Assembly (NCBI RefSeq): GCF_004349065.1
Contig: NZ_SMKZ01000002.1
Location: 186,001 to 250,000, forward strand
Direction of reading: 5' to 3'
DNA length: 64,000 bases
From: Jiangella asiatica
GTDB taxonomy: Bacteria; Actinomycetota; Actinomycetes; Jiangellales; Jiangellaceae
Below are positions 24,670-33,840 of the stretch, in pieces (position 1 is the stretch's first letter; each line of letters opens with the position of its first letter). The translations under genes were made by a program, and so were the position numbers. The notes under the pieces were generated by a model. That model had not been told where the DNA came from. It saw nothing but the letters and a program-made list of their open reading frames with translations, and searched no databases.

Positions 24670-26841
24670 ATGTCTGCCGTACGCCGCCGGCTCGCCGGAC
24701 TGGCCGCCACCGCGGCCGTCGTGCTGACACTGACGGCCGCACCGGCCCAGAGCACCGAGGAGAACGACTCCGGCGCGGCGGCCGCCGTCGTGCCCATCGA
24801 CTGGGACCGGTTCACCGCCGGGCTCCCCGACGACGACCAGGCCGAGCGCACCCGGGCCATCCTGCTGAACGCCAACGAGTACGCGCTGCGCACCTGGTTC
24901 CCGGCGAAGTTCGGGTCACAGACGGGGCCCTACCTCGACCTCGGCGGCGTCGGGGAGGGCAGCATCCGCCCGCCCGGCAGCGAGGCGCTCGCGCTGGCGA
25001 CGTCGGTGGCCACCGGTGCCTACGACGCCGCTGCGACCGGCGTACCCGAGCCGCGGGCCAGGGAGGTCGCGATCCTACTGACGACGTCGATCGCGTACCG
25101 GCACGAGACCAACTCCGCCGGCGGGTGGGGGACGGCCTGGCAGAGCGCGCTGTGGGCGTTCAACGCCGCGTTCGCCGGCTGGCTGCTCTGGGACGACCTG
25201 ACCCTCGCCGACCAGGAGCGGGTGGCGCGGATGGTGCAGGCGGAGGCGGACGTGTTCCTGGACTACACCGTGCCCTACTACCAGCGGCCGGACGGCACCG
25301 TCGTCACGCCCGGCGACAGCAAGGCCGAGGAAAACGCCTGGAACGCCGCGTTCCTCAACCTCGCCGTGTCGATGATGCCGGAGCACCCGAACGTCGCGGT
25401 GTGGCAGGACAAGGCGATCGAGCTCATGATCTCGGCGTACTCGCGCCCCACGGACCTGCACGACGACACCGTCGTGAACGGCAAGGAGCTGCGCGAGTGG
25501 CTGAACGGCTCGAACATCTTCGAGGACGGCACGCTGGTCAACCATTCCCGCATCCACCCGGACTACTTCACCAGCATCGCCAACAGTGTCGGCGCCCCGC
25601 TGGCGTACGGGCTGGCCGGCCGGGCGACGCCGCGCGCGGCGCTGCACAACGCCGGCGTCGTCTACCATGCGCTGGCCGACCACGAGTTCGCCGCGCCGCC
25701 GTACGCCGAACCCGGCGGCACCATCTACATGCGTGACGCCGAGGGCGCGGCGACCGCGGACATCTACTACCCGCAGGGCAACGACTGGGGCACCAGCCGG
25801 CAGCTGCACTTCCTGCTGCTGGACACCCTGGCCGCCGTCTTCGGCTTCGACACCGGTACCGCCGTGCCGGCCGCGGACTGGGCCGCGGCGCATGCCGGGC
25901 GCGCGCTGGCCATGCAGGCCCGGTTCGACGACGGCCGCACGTACGGCGCGCCGTCGGAGGACACGTACTCCGGGCGCGAGGAGTGGGTCGCGCTGCTGGC
26001 CGGCCGGACCTACCTGACGAACTGGCTGGACCACAACGCGCCCATCCAGTTCACCGACCAGGCGTTCCCGGTGCGCCCGGGCGACCACCTCGGCGCCACC
26101 CTCACCGTCGACGCGGCGGCGTCCTACCCGCGCGGTGTGCCCACACCGCTGACCGCGACCGTCACCAGCCGCTCCGAAGTGCCGCTGCATCGGCTGGAGT
26201 TTCAGCTCGTGCTGCCTGACGGCTGGCAGGCGGTCCGCCAGTCCGGCGCCGACGGCCTGCTGCGACCCGGCGCGATGTCGACGACGACCTGGCTGGTGAC
26301 CGCACCGGACGACGGCGGCGACACCGCGGAGCTGCGTGCCGGTGTCAGCTATCGCGGCTTCGGCGTTCAGCGTGAGCTGGAGCGGACCGCGTTCGTGGCG
26401 GTCCCGCCGGGTGTCAACGTCGCGCTGGGCAAGCCGGTGACGGTGTCGTCGGTGCTGCGCGCCACCGCGGGCGGCGACAAGGCCGTCGACGGCGGGTTCG
26501 CCGACGCCAGCCGGTGGATCTCGGCCGAAGGGGACCCCGCGCCGTGGCTCGTCGTCGACCTGACCGCGCCCACCCGGATCGGCGAGATCCACCTCTACTC
26601 CGGCTACGTCACCACCAACCACGACCCGACGACGACCTTGAAGGACTTCACGGTCGAGGCCCGGACCGACGCCGGCTGGCGCGAGGTCGCGCGGTTCACC
26701 GGCAACGTCGCGCACCGGGTGGTGGTCGACGACGTCGGGCTCTCCGCCGACCAGGTGCGACTGTCCATCACCGACCCGTCGGGCAGCACGATCGACGTCG
26801 CGCGGGTCTTCGAGGTCGAGGTCTATGAGGAGGCGTCGTGA
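24670..26841 (+). CDS. Secreted toroid-fold protein with C-terminal discoidin domain, candidate polysaccharide lyase/hydrolase
   Basis: 723 residues, ATG 24670 after GAGGAC. The signal peptide is RRRLAGLAATAAVVLTLTAAPAQS. An alpha/alpha-toroid domain covers about 45-455 (GGWGTAWQSALWAFNAAFAGW, KAEENAWNAAFLNLAVSMMP, VVNGKELREWLNGSNIFEDG, VNHSRIHPDYFTSIANS, YYPQGNDWGTSRQLHFLLLD). A beta spacer covers about 460-575 (GDHLGATLTVDAAASYPRGV, LTATVTSRSEVPLHRLEFQL). A discoidin domain covers about 582-723 (NVALGKPVTVSSVL, VDGGFADASRWIS, IHLYSGYVTT, VARVFEVEVYEE). The Asn/His/Tyr-rich stretch (NVNGKE, NGSN, VNHSRIHPDY) looks like the active groove of toroid lyases, but I cannot assign a PL family. Context with an unsaturated uronyl hydrolase favours lyase activity. 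Confidence 0.8.
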   Translation: MSAVRRRLAGLAATAAVVLTLTAAPAQSTEENDSGAAAAVVPIDWDRFTAGLPDDDQAERTRAILLNANEYALRTWFPAKFGSQTGPYLDLGGVGEGSIRPPGSEALALATSVATGAYDAAATGVPEPRAREVAILLTTSIAYRHETNSAGGWGTAWQSALWAFNAAFAGWLLWDDLTLADQERVARMVQAEADVFLDYTVPYYQRPDGTVVTPGDSKAEENAWNAAFLNLAVSMMPEHPNVAVWQDKAIELMISAYSRPTDLHDDTVVNGKELREWLNGSNIFEDGTLVNHSRIHPDYFTSIANSVGAPLAYGLAGRATPRAALHNAGVVYHALADHEFAAPPYAEPGGTIYMRDAEGAATADIYYPQGNDWGTSRQLHFLLLDTLAAVFGFDTGTAVPAADWAAAHAGRALAMQARFDDGRTYGAPSEDTYSGREEWVALLAGRTYLTNWLDHNAPIQFTDQAFPVRPGDHLGATLTVDAAASYPRGVPTPLTATVTSRSEVPLHRLEFQLVLPDGWQAVRQSGADGLLRPGAMSTTTWLVTAPDDGGDTAELRAGVSYRGFGVQRELERTAFVAVPPGVNVALGKPVTVSSVLRATAGGDKAVDGGFADASRWISAEGDPAPWLVVDLTAPTRIGEIHLYSGYVTTNHDPTTTLKDFTVEARTDAGWREVARFTGNVAHRVVVDDVGLSADQVRLSITDPSGSTIDVARVFEVEVYEEAS

Positions 26842-26982
26842 TGCGATCGTCCCGGCTCGGCCGGCCGGCACGGCGACCTCCGTCGTGCTCAGGGCCGTGT
26901 CGAGCGGCTTCACCCGAGCCGGCGCCGGCCCGCTTCGTCCCCGTGCCCTGATCTGCCGACATCCAGAGCGAAGGAGCATCTC

Positions 26983-29820
26983 GTGCGCACATCCCGTCGC
27001 CGGCTCGCCGGCCTGCTGGTCGCTCCCGTTCTCGCCGCCGGGTTGGCGGCCGGCCTCACCACCGGACCGGCCGCCAATTCCGCCAACGCCGGCGAGTCGT
27101 TGTTCGCCGAAGACTTCTCCGCCGGCATGGGCGCCTGGCGGGCCGTGACCGGGTCGCTCGACGAGTGGCGGATCGAGGGCACGGAGTTCGCATACACCAC
27201 CGTCGACACCCTGGCGCAGACCTCCGGGCGCTACATCACCCCGGACCCAGCGCTGGTGCTGCCGGAGGCGTACGAGGTCCGGGTCCGGGCCCGGGTCGAC
27301 GACCCCGGGCCCGGCGGTTCGGTGCCGCTCAACGTGCTGGCCGACTGGACCGACACTTCCGCGCCGACCCGGCAGAACCTGTCCCTGCAGCTCCCTGGTG
27401 GCGGCGGGATGCGGATGGCGCAGCCGATCGCCGGACAGATCGTCTGCAGCGGCCCGGCACCGCTGATCTCGCCCGGCGAGTGGTTCGACATCGTGCTGCG
27501 CCGGGCCGGCGGCATCCTCGTCGTGGAGATCAACGACCAGCGGGTCGCCGCGGTGCGAGCCGGCGACACGGGCGGCACGGTCGGGCTCGGCGTCTACCGG
27601 GCCCGGACCTCGGTCGACTCCGTGGTGGTGGAGGCGCTGGACGGCGTGCCGGATGACCACCCCACCGAGCCGAGCGGCTGCGACTGGAGCCCGCCCGGCG
27701 AGCCCGACGACGAGCAGCCGGTGCTGCTCAACCAGAGCGGCTTCAACACCAGCTGGCCGAAGCGGTTCACCGCGCCGAAGGCCGAGGACGGCGCCGCGTT
27801 CACCGTCGTCGACGCCGACGGAACGGTGCGCTTCTCCGGGACGGTGCACGGAGGGGTCGGTGACTTCAGCGCGTTCCGGCCGGGCGCGGGGGAGAGCGAC
27901 TTCCGCGTCGTCGTCGATGGCGAGGCCGGCACCGGCGAGTCGGTGGCGTTCGGCATCGGCCCGTCCTGGCTGGAGCGGGTGTCGTACGAGAACGCGGTCG
28001 AGTTCATGACCGGGTCGCGCTGCTACTTCGGCGACGCCGCGGCATCCGACGTCGGCTGGAACGGCTCACGCTGCCGATGGAGCGTCATGTGGCGCGACGG
28101 CGACACGTACTCGTTCGAGGTCCCGACGCTGATCGACCTGTTCTCGGCCAACCCGGCAGCCTTCGAGGGGATGCGCTTCGACGACGCCGTCTACCAGGGC
28201 ATGGCCTACGAGCTGCCGGCCGACACGCCCGAGGTCGTGCGGCTGATCGCTTGGGGCGTCGACCGGATGCTCGCGCACGACGTCAACCACACGCTGTGGA
28301 AGGGGCAGCTGGCGGCGTTCCTGCGTGCTTACCCCGACCTCGCCGCGTGGATCCCGGTCGAGATGTACGAGGACACCCGCGACTACCTGTTCCCGCTGTG
28401 GAGCCACCAGCCGCACGACCGGTTCACCTCCGCCTACGACTACACGCCGCACACCGCGGACCTGTTCCAGACCTACACCCAGGTCGGCACCGGCAAGGGC
28501 GAGCTCCCGCCCGGCCACTCGATCCGGCCGAACCTCGACATGCACGAGGTGGCGCTGCGCGAGGGCCGTGACGACGCCGATGCCTACCTCGACGCCGCCC
28601 GGCGCAACGCCGCCTGGATCGTCGACGAGCTGGACTGGAACGACCCCCGGACCACCAAGGGCCAGCGGATGTCCGAGCACGTCACGGTGACGGGGCTGGT
28701 CGACTTCCTGCGGCGGTACCCCGGCGAGGCGCCGGCCGGGACCGCCGCGAAGATCACGCAGTGGGCTTCGGTCGCCGTCGCCCGCTCGGCGAACCTGTGG
28801 GACTTCCGGCGCTACTCCGACGACCGCTGGACGATCCCGTCGTTCTCCGGCGGCGGCGGTGCCGACCCGAACGAGACGGGGAACCTCGCCGGCCTCGCGG
28901 CGCCGGCCCTCGCCGCGGCAAGTGTGGTCGACGACCCGGAGCTGGCCGGCCGGCTGCGCGAGATCGCCGTCGCCGCCGTCGACAACGTCTTCGGCCGCAA
29001 CCCCACGGGACGGCACGCCTCGTACCGCGCGCCGACGCAGCAGTGGGGCTTCGAGGGCGTGGAGCTGGGCTGGTACAGCGAGTACCAGGGCGGCGCCGGC
29101 CTGCTGCAAGGCATTCCCGGCGTGCTCGACGGGTCGCCGAAGAACGCGCACTACCCGTTCGCGCCCACCGTCGGCAACATCGGCCACAGCGAGGGCTGGG
29201 TGGCGTTCAACATGGCCTGGAACGCCTCGCTGGCCTGGCTCGCCGACACCGAGACGGCGGTGCGCGTCGTGTCGTCGTCCGGCGAGCCGGTCACGCACGT
29301 GCTGTCGAGGTCGGCCGCGACGGTGGAGCTGACCGCACCGCTCGACCTCGACACCGCCGTGCTCGACGAAGCCGAGGTGCGGGTGCGCGTCGGTTCCGGT
29401 CCCGCGCGGCCGCTGCCGGTGCGGCAGGTGAGCCCCGACACCACGACGTTCGCCGGGCCGCTCGACGTCGCGGCGCTCGGGGCCGAGCCCGGTGACGTCG
29501 TGACCGTGTCGTACGGGCTCGGCTCCTTCACGGCGCTGGCGCGGGTGACGGTCGAGGCGGCCGACGCCTGCCCGGACGGCCACGCCTCCGACGTGACGGT
29601 GACCTTCGGTGCCGTCGACTCCGGCGTGCCCAACCGCGACCGCGGCGACGGCTGCACGTTCCTCGACGTCGTCGAGGCACAGGGACCGTTCGCCGACCAT
29701 GGCGCGCTGGTCCGTGCCGTCCGCACGACAGCCGACGGCTGGCGCGAGGACGGCCTGCTGACCCGGCAGCAGAGCCAGGACCTGCTGACCGCGGCGGCCG
29801 CCTCGGGACGATCGTCATGA
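26983..29820 (+). CDS. Secreted multidomain enzyme with GH9-like toroid
   Basis: 945 residues, GTG 26983 six bases after AAGGAG. The signal peptide is RRRLAGLLVAPVLAAGLAAG. A concanavalin-like beta domain covers about 40-215 (FAEDFSAGMGAWRAVTGSLD, GGTVGLGVYRARTSVDSVVV). An Ig-like N-cap of GH9 type follows near 245-330 (PVLLNQSGFNTSWPKRFTAP). An alpha/alpha toroid runs about 340-770 (GSRCYFGDAAASDVGWNGSR, DVNHTLWKGQLAAFLRAYPD, NLDMHEVALREGRDDADAYL, VELGWYSEYQGGAGLLQGIP). A C-terminal Ig-like region and a short terminal module (SGVPNRDRGDGCTFLDVVEA) of a kind seen at the ends of actinobacterial exported enzymes complete it. It overlaps the next start by ATGA. The Ig-plus-toroid layout is that of GH9, but catalytic residues were not confirmed, so the activity is open. 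Confidence 0.78.
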   Translation: MRTSRRRLAGLLVAPVLAAGLAAGLTTGPAANSANAGESLFAEDFSAGMGAWRAVTGSLDEWRIEGTEFAYTTVDTLAQTSGRYITPDPALVLPEAYEVRVRARVDDPGPGGSVPLNVLADWTDTSAPTRQNLSLQLPGGGGMRMAQPIAGQIVCSGPAPLISPGEWFDIVLRRAGGILVVEINDQRVAAVRAGDTGGTVGLGVYRARTSVDSVVVEALDGVPDDHPTEPSGCDWSPPGEPDDEQPVLLNQSGFNTSWPKRFTAPKAEDGAAFTVVDADGTVRFSGTVHGGVGDFSAFRPGAGESDFRVVVDGEAGTGESVAFGIGPSWLERVSYENAVEFMTGSRCYFGDAAASDVGWNGSRCRWSVMWRDGDTYSFEVPTLIDLFSANPAAFEGMRFDDAVYQGMAYELPADTPEVVRLIAWGVDRMLAHDVNHTLWKGQLAAFLRAYPDLAAWIPVEMYEDTRDYLFPLWSHQPHDRFTSAYDYTPHTADLFQTYTQVGTGKGELPPGHSIRPNLDMHEVALREGRDDADAYLDAARRNAAWIVDELDWNDPRTTKGQRMSEHVTVTGLVDFLRRYPGEAPAGTAAKITQWASVAVARSANLWDFRRYSDDRWTIPSFSGGGGADPNETGNLAGLAAPALAAASVVDDPELAGRLREIAVAAVDNVFGRNPTGRHASYRAPTQQWGFEGVELGWYSEYQGGAGLLQGIPGVLDGSPKNAHYPFAPTVGNIGHSEGWVAFNMAWNASLAWLADTETAVRVVSSSGEPVTHVLSRSAATVELTAPLDLDTAVLDEAEVRVRVGSGPARPLPVRQVSPDTTTFAGPLDVAALGAEPGDVVTVSYGLGSFTALARVTVEAADACPDGHASDVTVTFGAVDSGVPNRDRGDGCTFLDVVEAQGPFADHGALVRAVRTTADGWREDGLLTRQQSQDLLTAAAASGRSS

Positions 29821-31694
29821 CCCGCCGGCACCGCGAGCACGGCAGACCCCGCATGAGGACGCTCGCTCTTTCACTGGCCGCATCCGTGCTACCACTGGTC
29901 ACGGCGAGCGCGGCCGTGGCGCCGCAACTCGCCGTCGAGCCGGTCCCGTTCGCCATGGACGCCACCAACCAAGCCGCGTGGTGGAATCCGGTGGCCGAGC
30001 ACGACGGCGCGACCTATTTCGCCTTCGACGCCCCGGCCGACGAGGAGAACCTGCACGAGGTCCACATCGCCAAGCGCACCGACACCGGCGAATGGACCGT
30101 CGGCTGCCTGCGCGCCGGCGACGGCAGTTGCGTCCGGTACAACGACGACATCGGCCACCACCAGCCGTCGATCGCGGTCGACGGCCGCGGCCACATCCAT
30201 GCGTTCGTGTCGATGCACGGCCACGGCTGGCGTTACTACCGCTCGGACGAACCGGGCTCGGTGACCACCCTCACCAACCACTCCGCCGAGATGCCCGACA
30301 CCGACGGCGGCGTCACCTACCCGACGACCACGTCGACACCGACCGGCGACGTGTACCTGATCGCCCGGGTGGCCTCCGCCGAGACCGGTGCGTCACCCAG
30401 CGGCCGGCTCTACCGGTGGGATGTCGACACGAGCACGTGGACCAGGGTGGCCGTCTTCGCCCACGAGCCCGGCTACGCCATCTACCCCGACCAGCTCCAG
30501 GCCGACCGGCGCGGGCAGGTGCACATCCTGTGGGAGTGGGCCGACGGCAGCGCCTCGGGCATCCGCCACCTCGGCTCCTACCTGGTGTACCAGCCAGAGC
30601 ACGACAGGTTCGTCGGTGCCGGCGGCCTGCCGGTGCGGGTGCCGGTCACGACCGAGGCTCCGGCCGACGTCGTGTACCAGCCGCTGGAAGGCGAGGAGAG
30701 CAAGGACGACGGCACCAGCAGCGTCGACCCGGGCATCCAGAGCGCCAAGCTGGTGCTCCTCGACCCGGCCGTGCGGCCCGGAGCTGTCGCGTACCGGTAC
30801 CGGCCCGAGCCGGGTGCGCTGTTCCAGGTGCGCTGGGCGCAGTGGGACGGACGGCGGTGGGTCCGCGAGACGATCTACTCCGGCGCCATGGAGACCGAGG
30901 CCGCCATCGGCGCGACCTACCACGACCGCGTCGCCCGGGTCTACTACACGTTCAAGCCGCCGATGTGCGATCCGGGCAGCACCGAGCGCGGTGGGCTCTT
31001 CCTGGCCGAGAAGGAGGTCTCGCTGCGGCCGGTTCGGACGGACGCGGGCTGGACGGTCTCGCTCCTCGAGGACGAGTCGGCGATCCTGCGGCTTGCCACG
31101 ACGACGAGGGACGACGGTACCGACGTGTTGTACCTGGCCGCGCCGAACATCGACGACCCGCCGGCCAGCCGGCTGTACTACGCGACCCTGCCGAGGACGG
31201 AGGACTCCGCCGAGGGGTCCGCCGACGTGCTGGCCTCGGCGTCGGCCGCCGAGGACGAGACGAACTGGGCGTATGCTGCCGACGTCATGGTCAGCTCGGC
31301 ACTGACACCGCAAAGCGGCGGCACCTGCCTGGTCGACGGCAACCGCACCGACCGCAACAGCAGGTGGATCTCCGCCCGCGGCGACCTGACGCCCACGGCC
31401 ACGATCCAGCTGGCCCAGCCGGTCGACGTCGACCGCGTCGAGGTGTACAGCGGCTACTTCACCGACAGCCGGGCGATCGTCCGGGCCTTCACCGTCGAGC
31501 TTCTCGTCGACGGGTTGTGGCAGCCGGTGGCGAGCGTCACGGACAACACGCGCAACCCCGTCGTCGTAGACGTGGCCGGGTCCGCTCCTGCCGACCAGGT
31601 GCGCCTGGTGCTGACCGACCCGTCGGGCTACGAGGGCGGTTCGGATCTGGCGCGGGTCTTCGAGGTCGAGGTCTACGGATCGAGGGTTCCATGA
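29817..31694 (+). CDS. Secreted BNR_4-type beta-propeller protein (PL42-like) with discoidin domain
   Basis: 625 residues. A signal peptide ends near residue 35 (LALSLAASVLPLVTASAAVA); ATG 29817 overlaps the previous stop, and ATG 29853 is an alternative start. A seven-bladed propeller of BNR_4 type covers about 40-455 (DAPADEENLHEVHIAKRTD, NDDIGHHQPSIAVDGRGHIH, FVSMHGHGWRYYRS, YPTTTSTPTGDVYLIARV, HILWEWADGS, VYYTFKPPMCDPGSTERGG). The HHQPSIAVDG run with following His residues matches the conserved region of the group that includes PL42 L-rhamnose-alpha-1,4-glucuronate lyases. The discoidin domain covers about 480-625 (SRWISARGDLTPTATIQL, VARVFEVEVYG-like end). Next to a rhamnosidase and a uronyl hydrolase, a lyase that frees rhamnose caps from glucuronate is the best guess. 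Confidence 0.75.
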   Translation: MTRRHREHGRPRMRTLALSLAASVLPLVTASAAVAPQLAVEPVPFAMDATNQAAWWNPVAEHDGATYFAFDAPADEENLHEVHIAKRTDTGEWTVGCLRAGDGSCVRYNDDIGHHQPSIAVDGRGHIHAFVSMHGHGWRYYRSDEPGSVTTLTNHSAEMPDTDGGVTYPTTTSTPTGDVYLIARVASAETGASPSGRLYRWDVDTSTWTRVAVFAHEPGYAIYPDQLQADRRGQVHILWEWADGSASGIRHLGSYLVYQPEHDRFVGAGGLPVRVPVTTEAPADVVYQPLEGEESKDDGTSSVDPGIQSAKLVLLDPAVRPGAVAYRYRPEPGALFQVRWAQWDGRRWVRETIYSGAMETEAAIGATYHDRVARVYYTFKPPMCDPGSTERGGLFLAEKEVSLRPVRTDAGWTVSLLEDESAILRLATTTRDDGTDVLYLAAPNIDDPPASRLYYATLPRTEDSAEGSADVLASASAAEDETNWAYAADVMVSSALTPQSGGTCLVDGNRTDRNSRWISARGDLTPTATIQLAQPVDVDRVEVYSGYFTDSRAIVRAFTVELLVDGLWQPVASVTDNTRNPVVVDVAGSAPADQVRLVLTDPSGYEGGSDLARVFEVEVYGSRVP

Positions 31695-32647
31695 CGCTGA
31701 CCGATCTCGCCGTCGACGTCGCGGCCCGGACCGCTGGCTGCCCGGTGACGATCTGGGGCTTCGGCATCGGCGGTACGCTGTCCGGACTGGTGCGGGCGTC
31801 GTCGGCGACCGGGTCGCCGGAGTTCGCGGACCGGGTGGTCGAGCTGGTGCGACCGGCGCTGTCCGCGCGGGCGGCACCCACGGACCACCTGATACCGGTC
31901 GAGGCCCTGCTCGAGCTGAACCGGGCCCGGCCGTCGGTGGCGGTGGGCGCCGCCTGCGAGCAGTGGGTGGCGACGGTGCTCGGCGCCCCGCGTGGCGGTC
32001 GCGGCGGGCCGAGGGTGCACCGGCCGGACCTGGAGCCGTGGTCGTCGACCATCTGGGTCGACTGCATGCACACCGACGGGCCGGGCCTGGCCGCGCTGGG
32101 GCTCGGCGAGGAGGCGGTCGCGTACGCCAGCGAGTACGCCGAGGTCCTGCAGCGCGACGACGGGCTGTTCCACCACGGCTACGACGTCGACACCGGCCGC
32201 GGCAACGGGGTGGCCTGGGGCCGCGGGCAGGCATGGGCGCTGTTCGGGCTCATGGACACCGTGCTGGCCGCGCCGGACGACGCGCTGTCCAAGCGGCTGA
32301 CCCGGCTGGTCGAGGCGCTGGCCCGGCACGAGGACGCCGGGCGCTGGCACACCGTCGTCGACGACCCGTCCTCGCCGGTGGAGCACAGCGTGGCCGCCTA
32401 CGTGGCCTGGGGCGTCGGACGGGCGGTTGCGCACGGCCTGGTGGGCGACGGCCACGGCGCGATGGCGCACCGGGCGTTCGAGGCGACGCTGGACGTGCTC
32501 GACGACGCGGAGCTCGAGGTCTCGGAGGCGACCCCGGTCGGCGACCGGACGAACTACGTGACCAGGGCCACCGGGGTCTTCCCGTGGGGCCAGGCGCCGG
32601 TGCTGCACGCGCTGCTGGACCGGCTGGATGGAGGAACGCACGCATGA
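31691..32647 (+). CDS. GH105/GH88-like unsaturated uronyl hydrolase, cytoplasmic
   Basis: 318 residues, no signal peptide, coupled to both neighbours by ATGA overlaps. Enzymes of this group hydrate and open the unsaturated uronic acid left by polysaccharide lyases, inside the cell. Family text: IWVDCMHTDGPGLAALGLGE near residue 120 (with the Asp expected in the active site), RDDGLFHHGYDVDTGRGNGV and AWGRGQAWALFGLMDTVLAA near 155-195, SVAAYVAWGVGRAV, and VFPWGQAPVLHALLDRL at the end. It is somewhat shorter than the usual 350-380 residues. It is the strongest sign that uronate lyases act upstream in this locus. Whether it prefers glucuronyl or rhamnogalacturonyl ends cannot be told. Confidence 0.82.
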   Translation: MTLTDLAVDVAARTAGCPVTIWGFGIGGTLSGLVRASSATGSPEFADRVVELVRPALSARAAPTDHLIPVEALLELNRARPSVAVGAACEQWVATVLGAPRGGRGGPRVHRPDLEPWSSTIWVDCMHTDGPGLAALGLGEEAVAYASEYAEVLQRDDGLFHHGYDVDTGRGNGVAWGRGQAWALFGLMDTVLAAPDDALSKRLTRLVEALARHEDAGRWHTVVDDPSSPVEHSVAAYVAWGVGRAVAHGLVGDGHGAMAHRAFEATLDVLDDAELEVSEATPVGDRTNYVTRATGVFPWGQAPVLHALLDRLDGGTHA

Positions 32648-33840
32648 AGGTGACGTCGGTCGAGACGTTCGTGCTCGGGGCCGCGCCCGAGGAGGTGTAC
32701 TGGGGCGCCCGCACGTGGAGCGCCACCAGCGGCCGCCCGCTCGTCGAATACCCGCCGGAGGCGAGGCGCCGCTACGTCTACAGCGACACCATCGACACCG
32801 TCCTCGTGCGGGTGGCCACCGCCGATGGCGCGGTCGGCTGGGGCGAGTCGAAGGCACCGGTCGGGGCGCGGGCGACCGCTGCCATCGTCGACGACCTGCT
32901 CGCGCCGCTCGTCGTCGGCACCCGGCTGGACGAGATCACCGCCACCTGGGAGCGCATGTACGCCGGGATGCGGGTGCGCGGGCACGACACCGGGTTCTGG
33001 CTGGAAGCGCTCGCGGGCGTCGACATCGCGCTGTGGGACGCGTGGGGGCGTACCCTCGGTCAGCCCCTGTCCGCGCTGCTCGGTGGGCGCTTCCGCGACA
33101 CCGTGCCGGTCTACGCGTCGGGCGTTCCGGGCGCGCCAGCCGGCTCTGGGGAGGCCGGTCAGGAGCAGGTGCGGGCGGAGGCTTCCCGGCTGCGCGAGCG
33201 GGGCTTCGGCGCGGTCAAGGTGGCGATCGGCGTGGCGCCCGCCGACGACGTCGCGTCCGTCGGCACCGTGCGGTCGGTGTTCGGTCCGGACGCTTCGGTG
33301 TTCGCCGACGCCGCCGGCCAGTACGAGCTGCCCCAGGCGCTGCGGGTCGGCCGGGCGCTGGCCGAGCTCGACGCGGGGTTCTTCGAGATGCCGCTGCCGC
33401 CGGAGGACATCGACGGGTACGCCCGGCTGGCGGCGGCACTGGACCTGCCGCTGGCCCTGGACAGCCTGGCCACCCGGCACCGGGCGCTGCAGTTCCTGCG
33501 CACCGGCGGCCTGCACGTACTGCAGCCCGACGTCTGCCGGGCGGGCGGCATCACCGAGACGATGCGCATCGCCGCCCTCGCCGACGCGTTCGGCGCCCAG
33601 GCCACGCCGCACGTCAGCATCGGCTCGCCCATCCACGTCGCCGCCAGCGTTCAGTGCGCCGCGGCGATGCCCAACTTCTCGATCATGGAGTTCTGGGTGG
33701 GTACGAACCCGCTGGCCGTGATCGCCCCGGATGCGCTGGCGCCGTCCGGTTCCGCGATCACCGTCCCCACCGGGCCCGGTCTCGGCGTCACCGTCGACGA
33801 GTCGGCCGTGCGCACCCTCGCCGCCACCTCTTCCAAATGA
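32644..33840 (+). CDS. Enolase-superfamily sugar-acid dehydratase/racemase (MR_MLE type)
   Basis: 398 residues, ATG 32644 overlapping the previous stop. The N-terminal capping domain covers about 1-130 and the barrel the rest. Visible active-site positions: Lys192 in AVKVAIG, Asp222 in VFADAAGQ, Glu248 in FFEMPLP, Asp273 in LALDSLATRH, and an Asp296/His323 dyad (LQPDVCRAGG, TPHVSIGSP) of the mandelate-racemase subgroup. Where many relatives have KxK, this one reads KVA, so the second Lys is missing. It is the last gene of the locus and probably processes a sugar acid derived from the glycan, by abstracting a proton alpha to the carboxylate. Its stop codon lies within the palindromic repeat at 33837. 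Confidence 0.88.
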   Translation: MKVTSVETFVLGAAPEEVYWGARTWSATSGRPLVEYPPEARRRYVYSDTIDTVLVRVATADGAVGWGESKAPVGARATAAIVDDLLAPLVVGTRLDEITATWERMYAGMRVRGHDTGFWLEALAGVDIALWDAWGRTLGQPLSALLGGRFRDTVPVYASGVPGAPAGSGEAGQEQVRAEASRLRERGFGAVKVAIGVAPADDVASVGTVRSVFGPDASVFADAAGQYELPQALRVGRALAELDAGFFEMPLPPEDIDGYARLAAALDLPLALDSLATRHRALQFLRTGGLHVLQPDVCRAGGITETMRIAALADAFGAQATPHVSIGSPIHVAASVQCAAAMPNFSIMEFWVGTNPLAVIAPDALAPSGSAITVPTGPGLGVTVDESAVRTLAATSSK

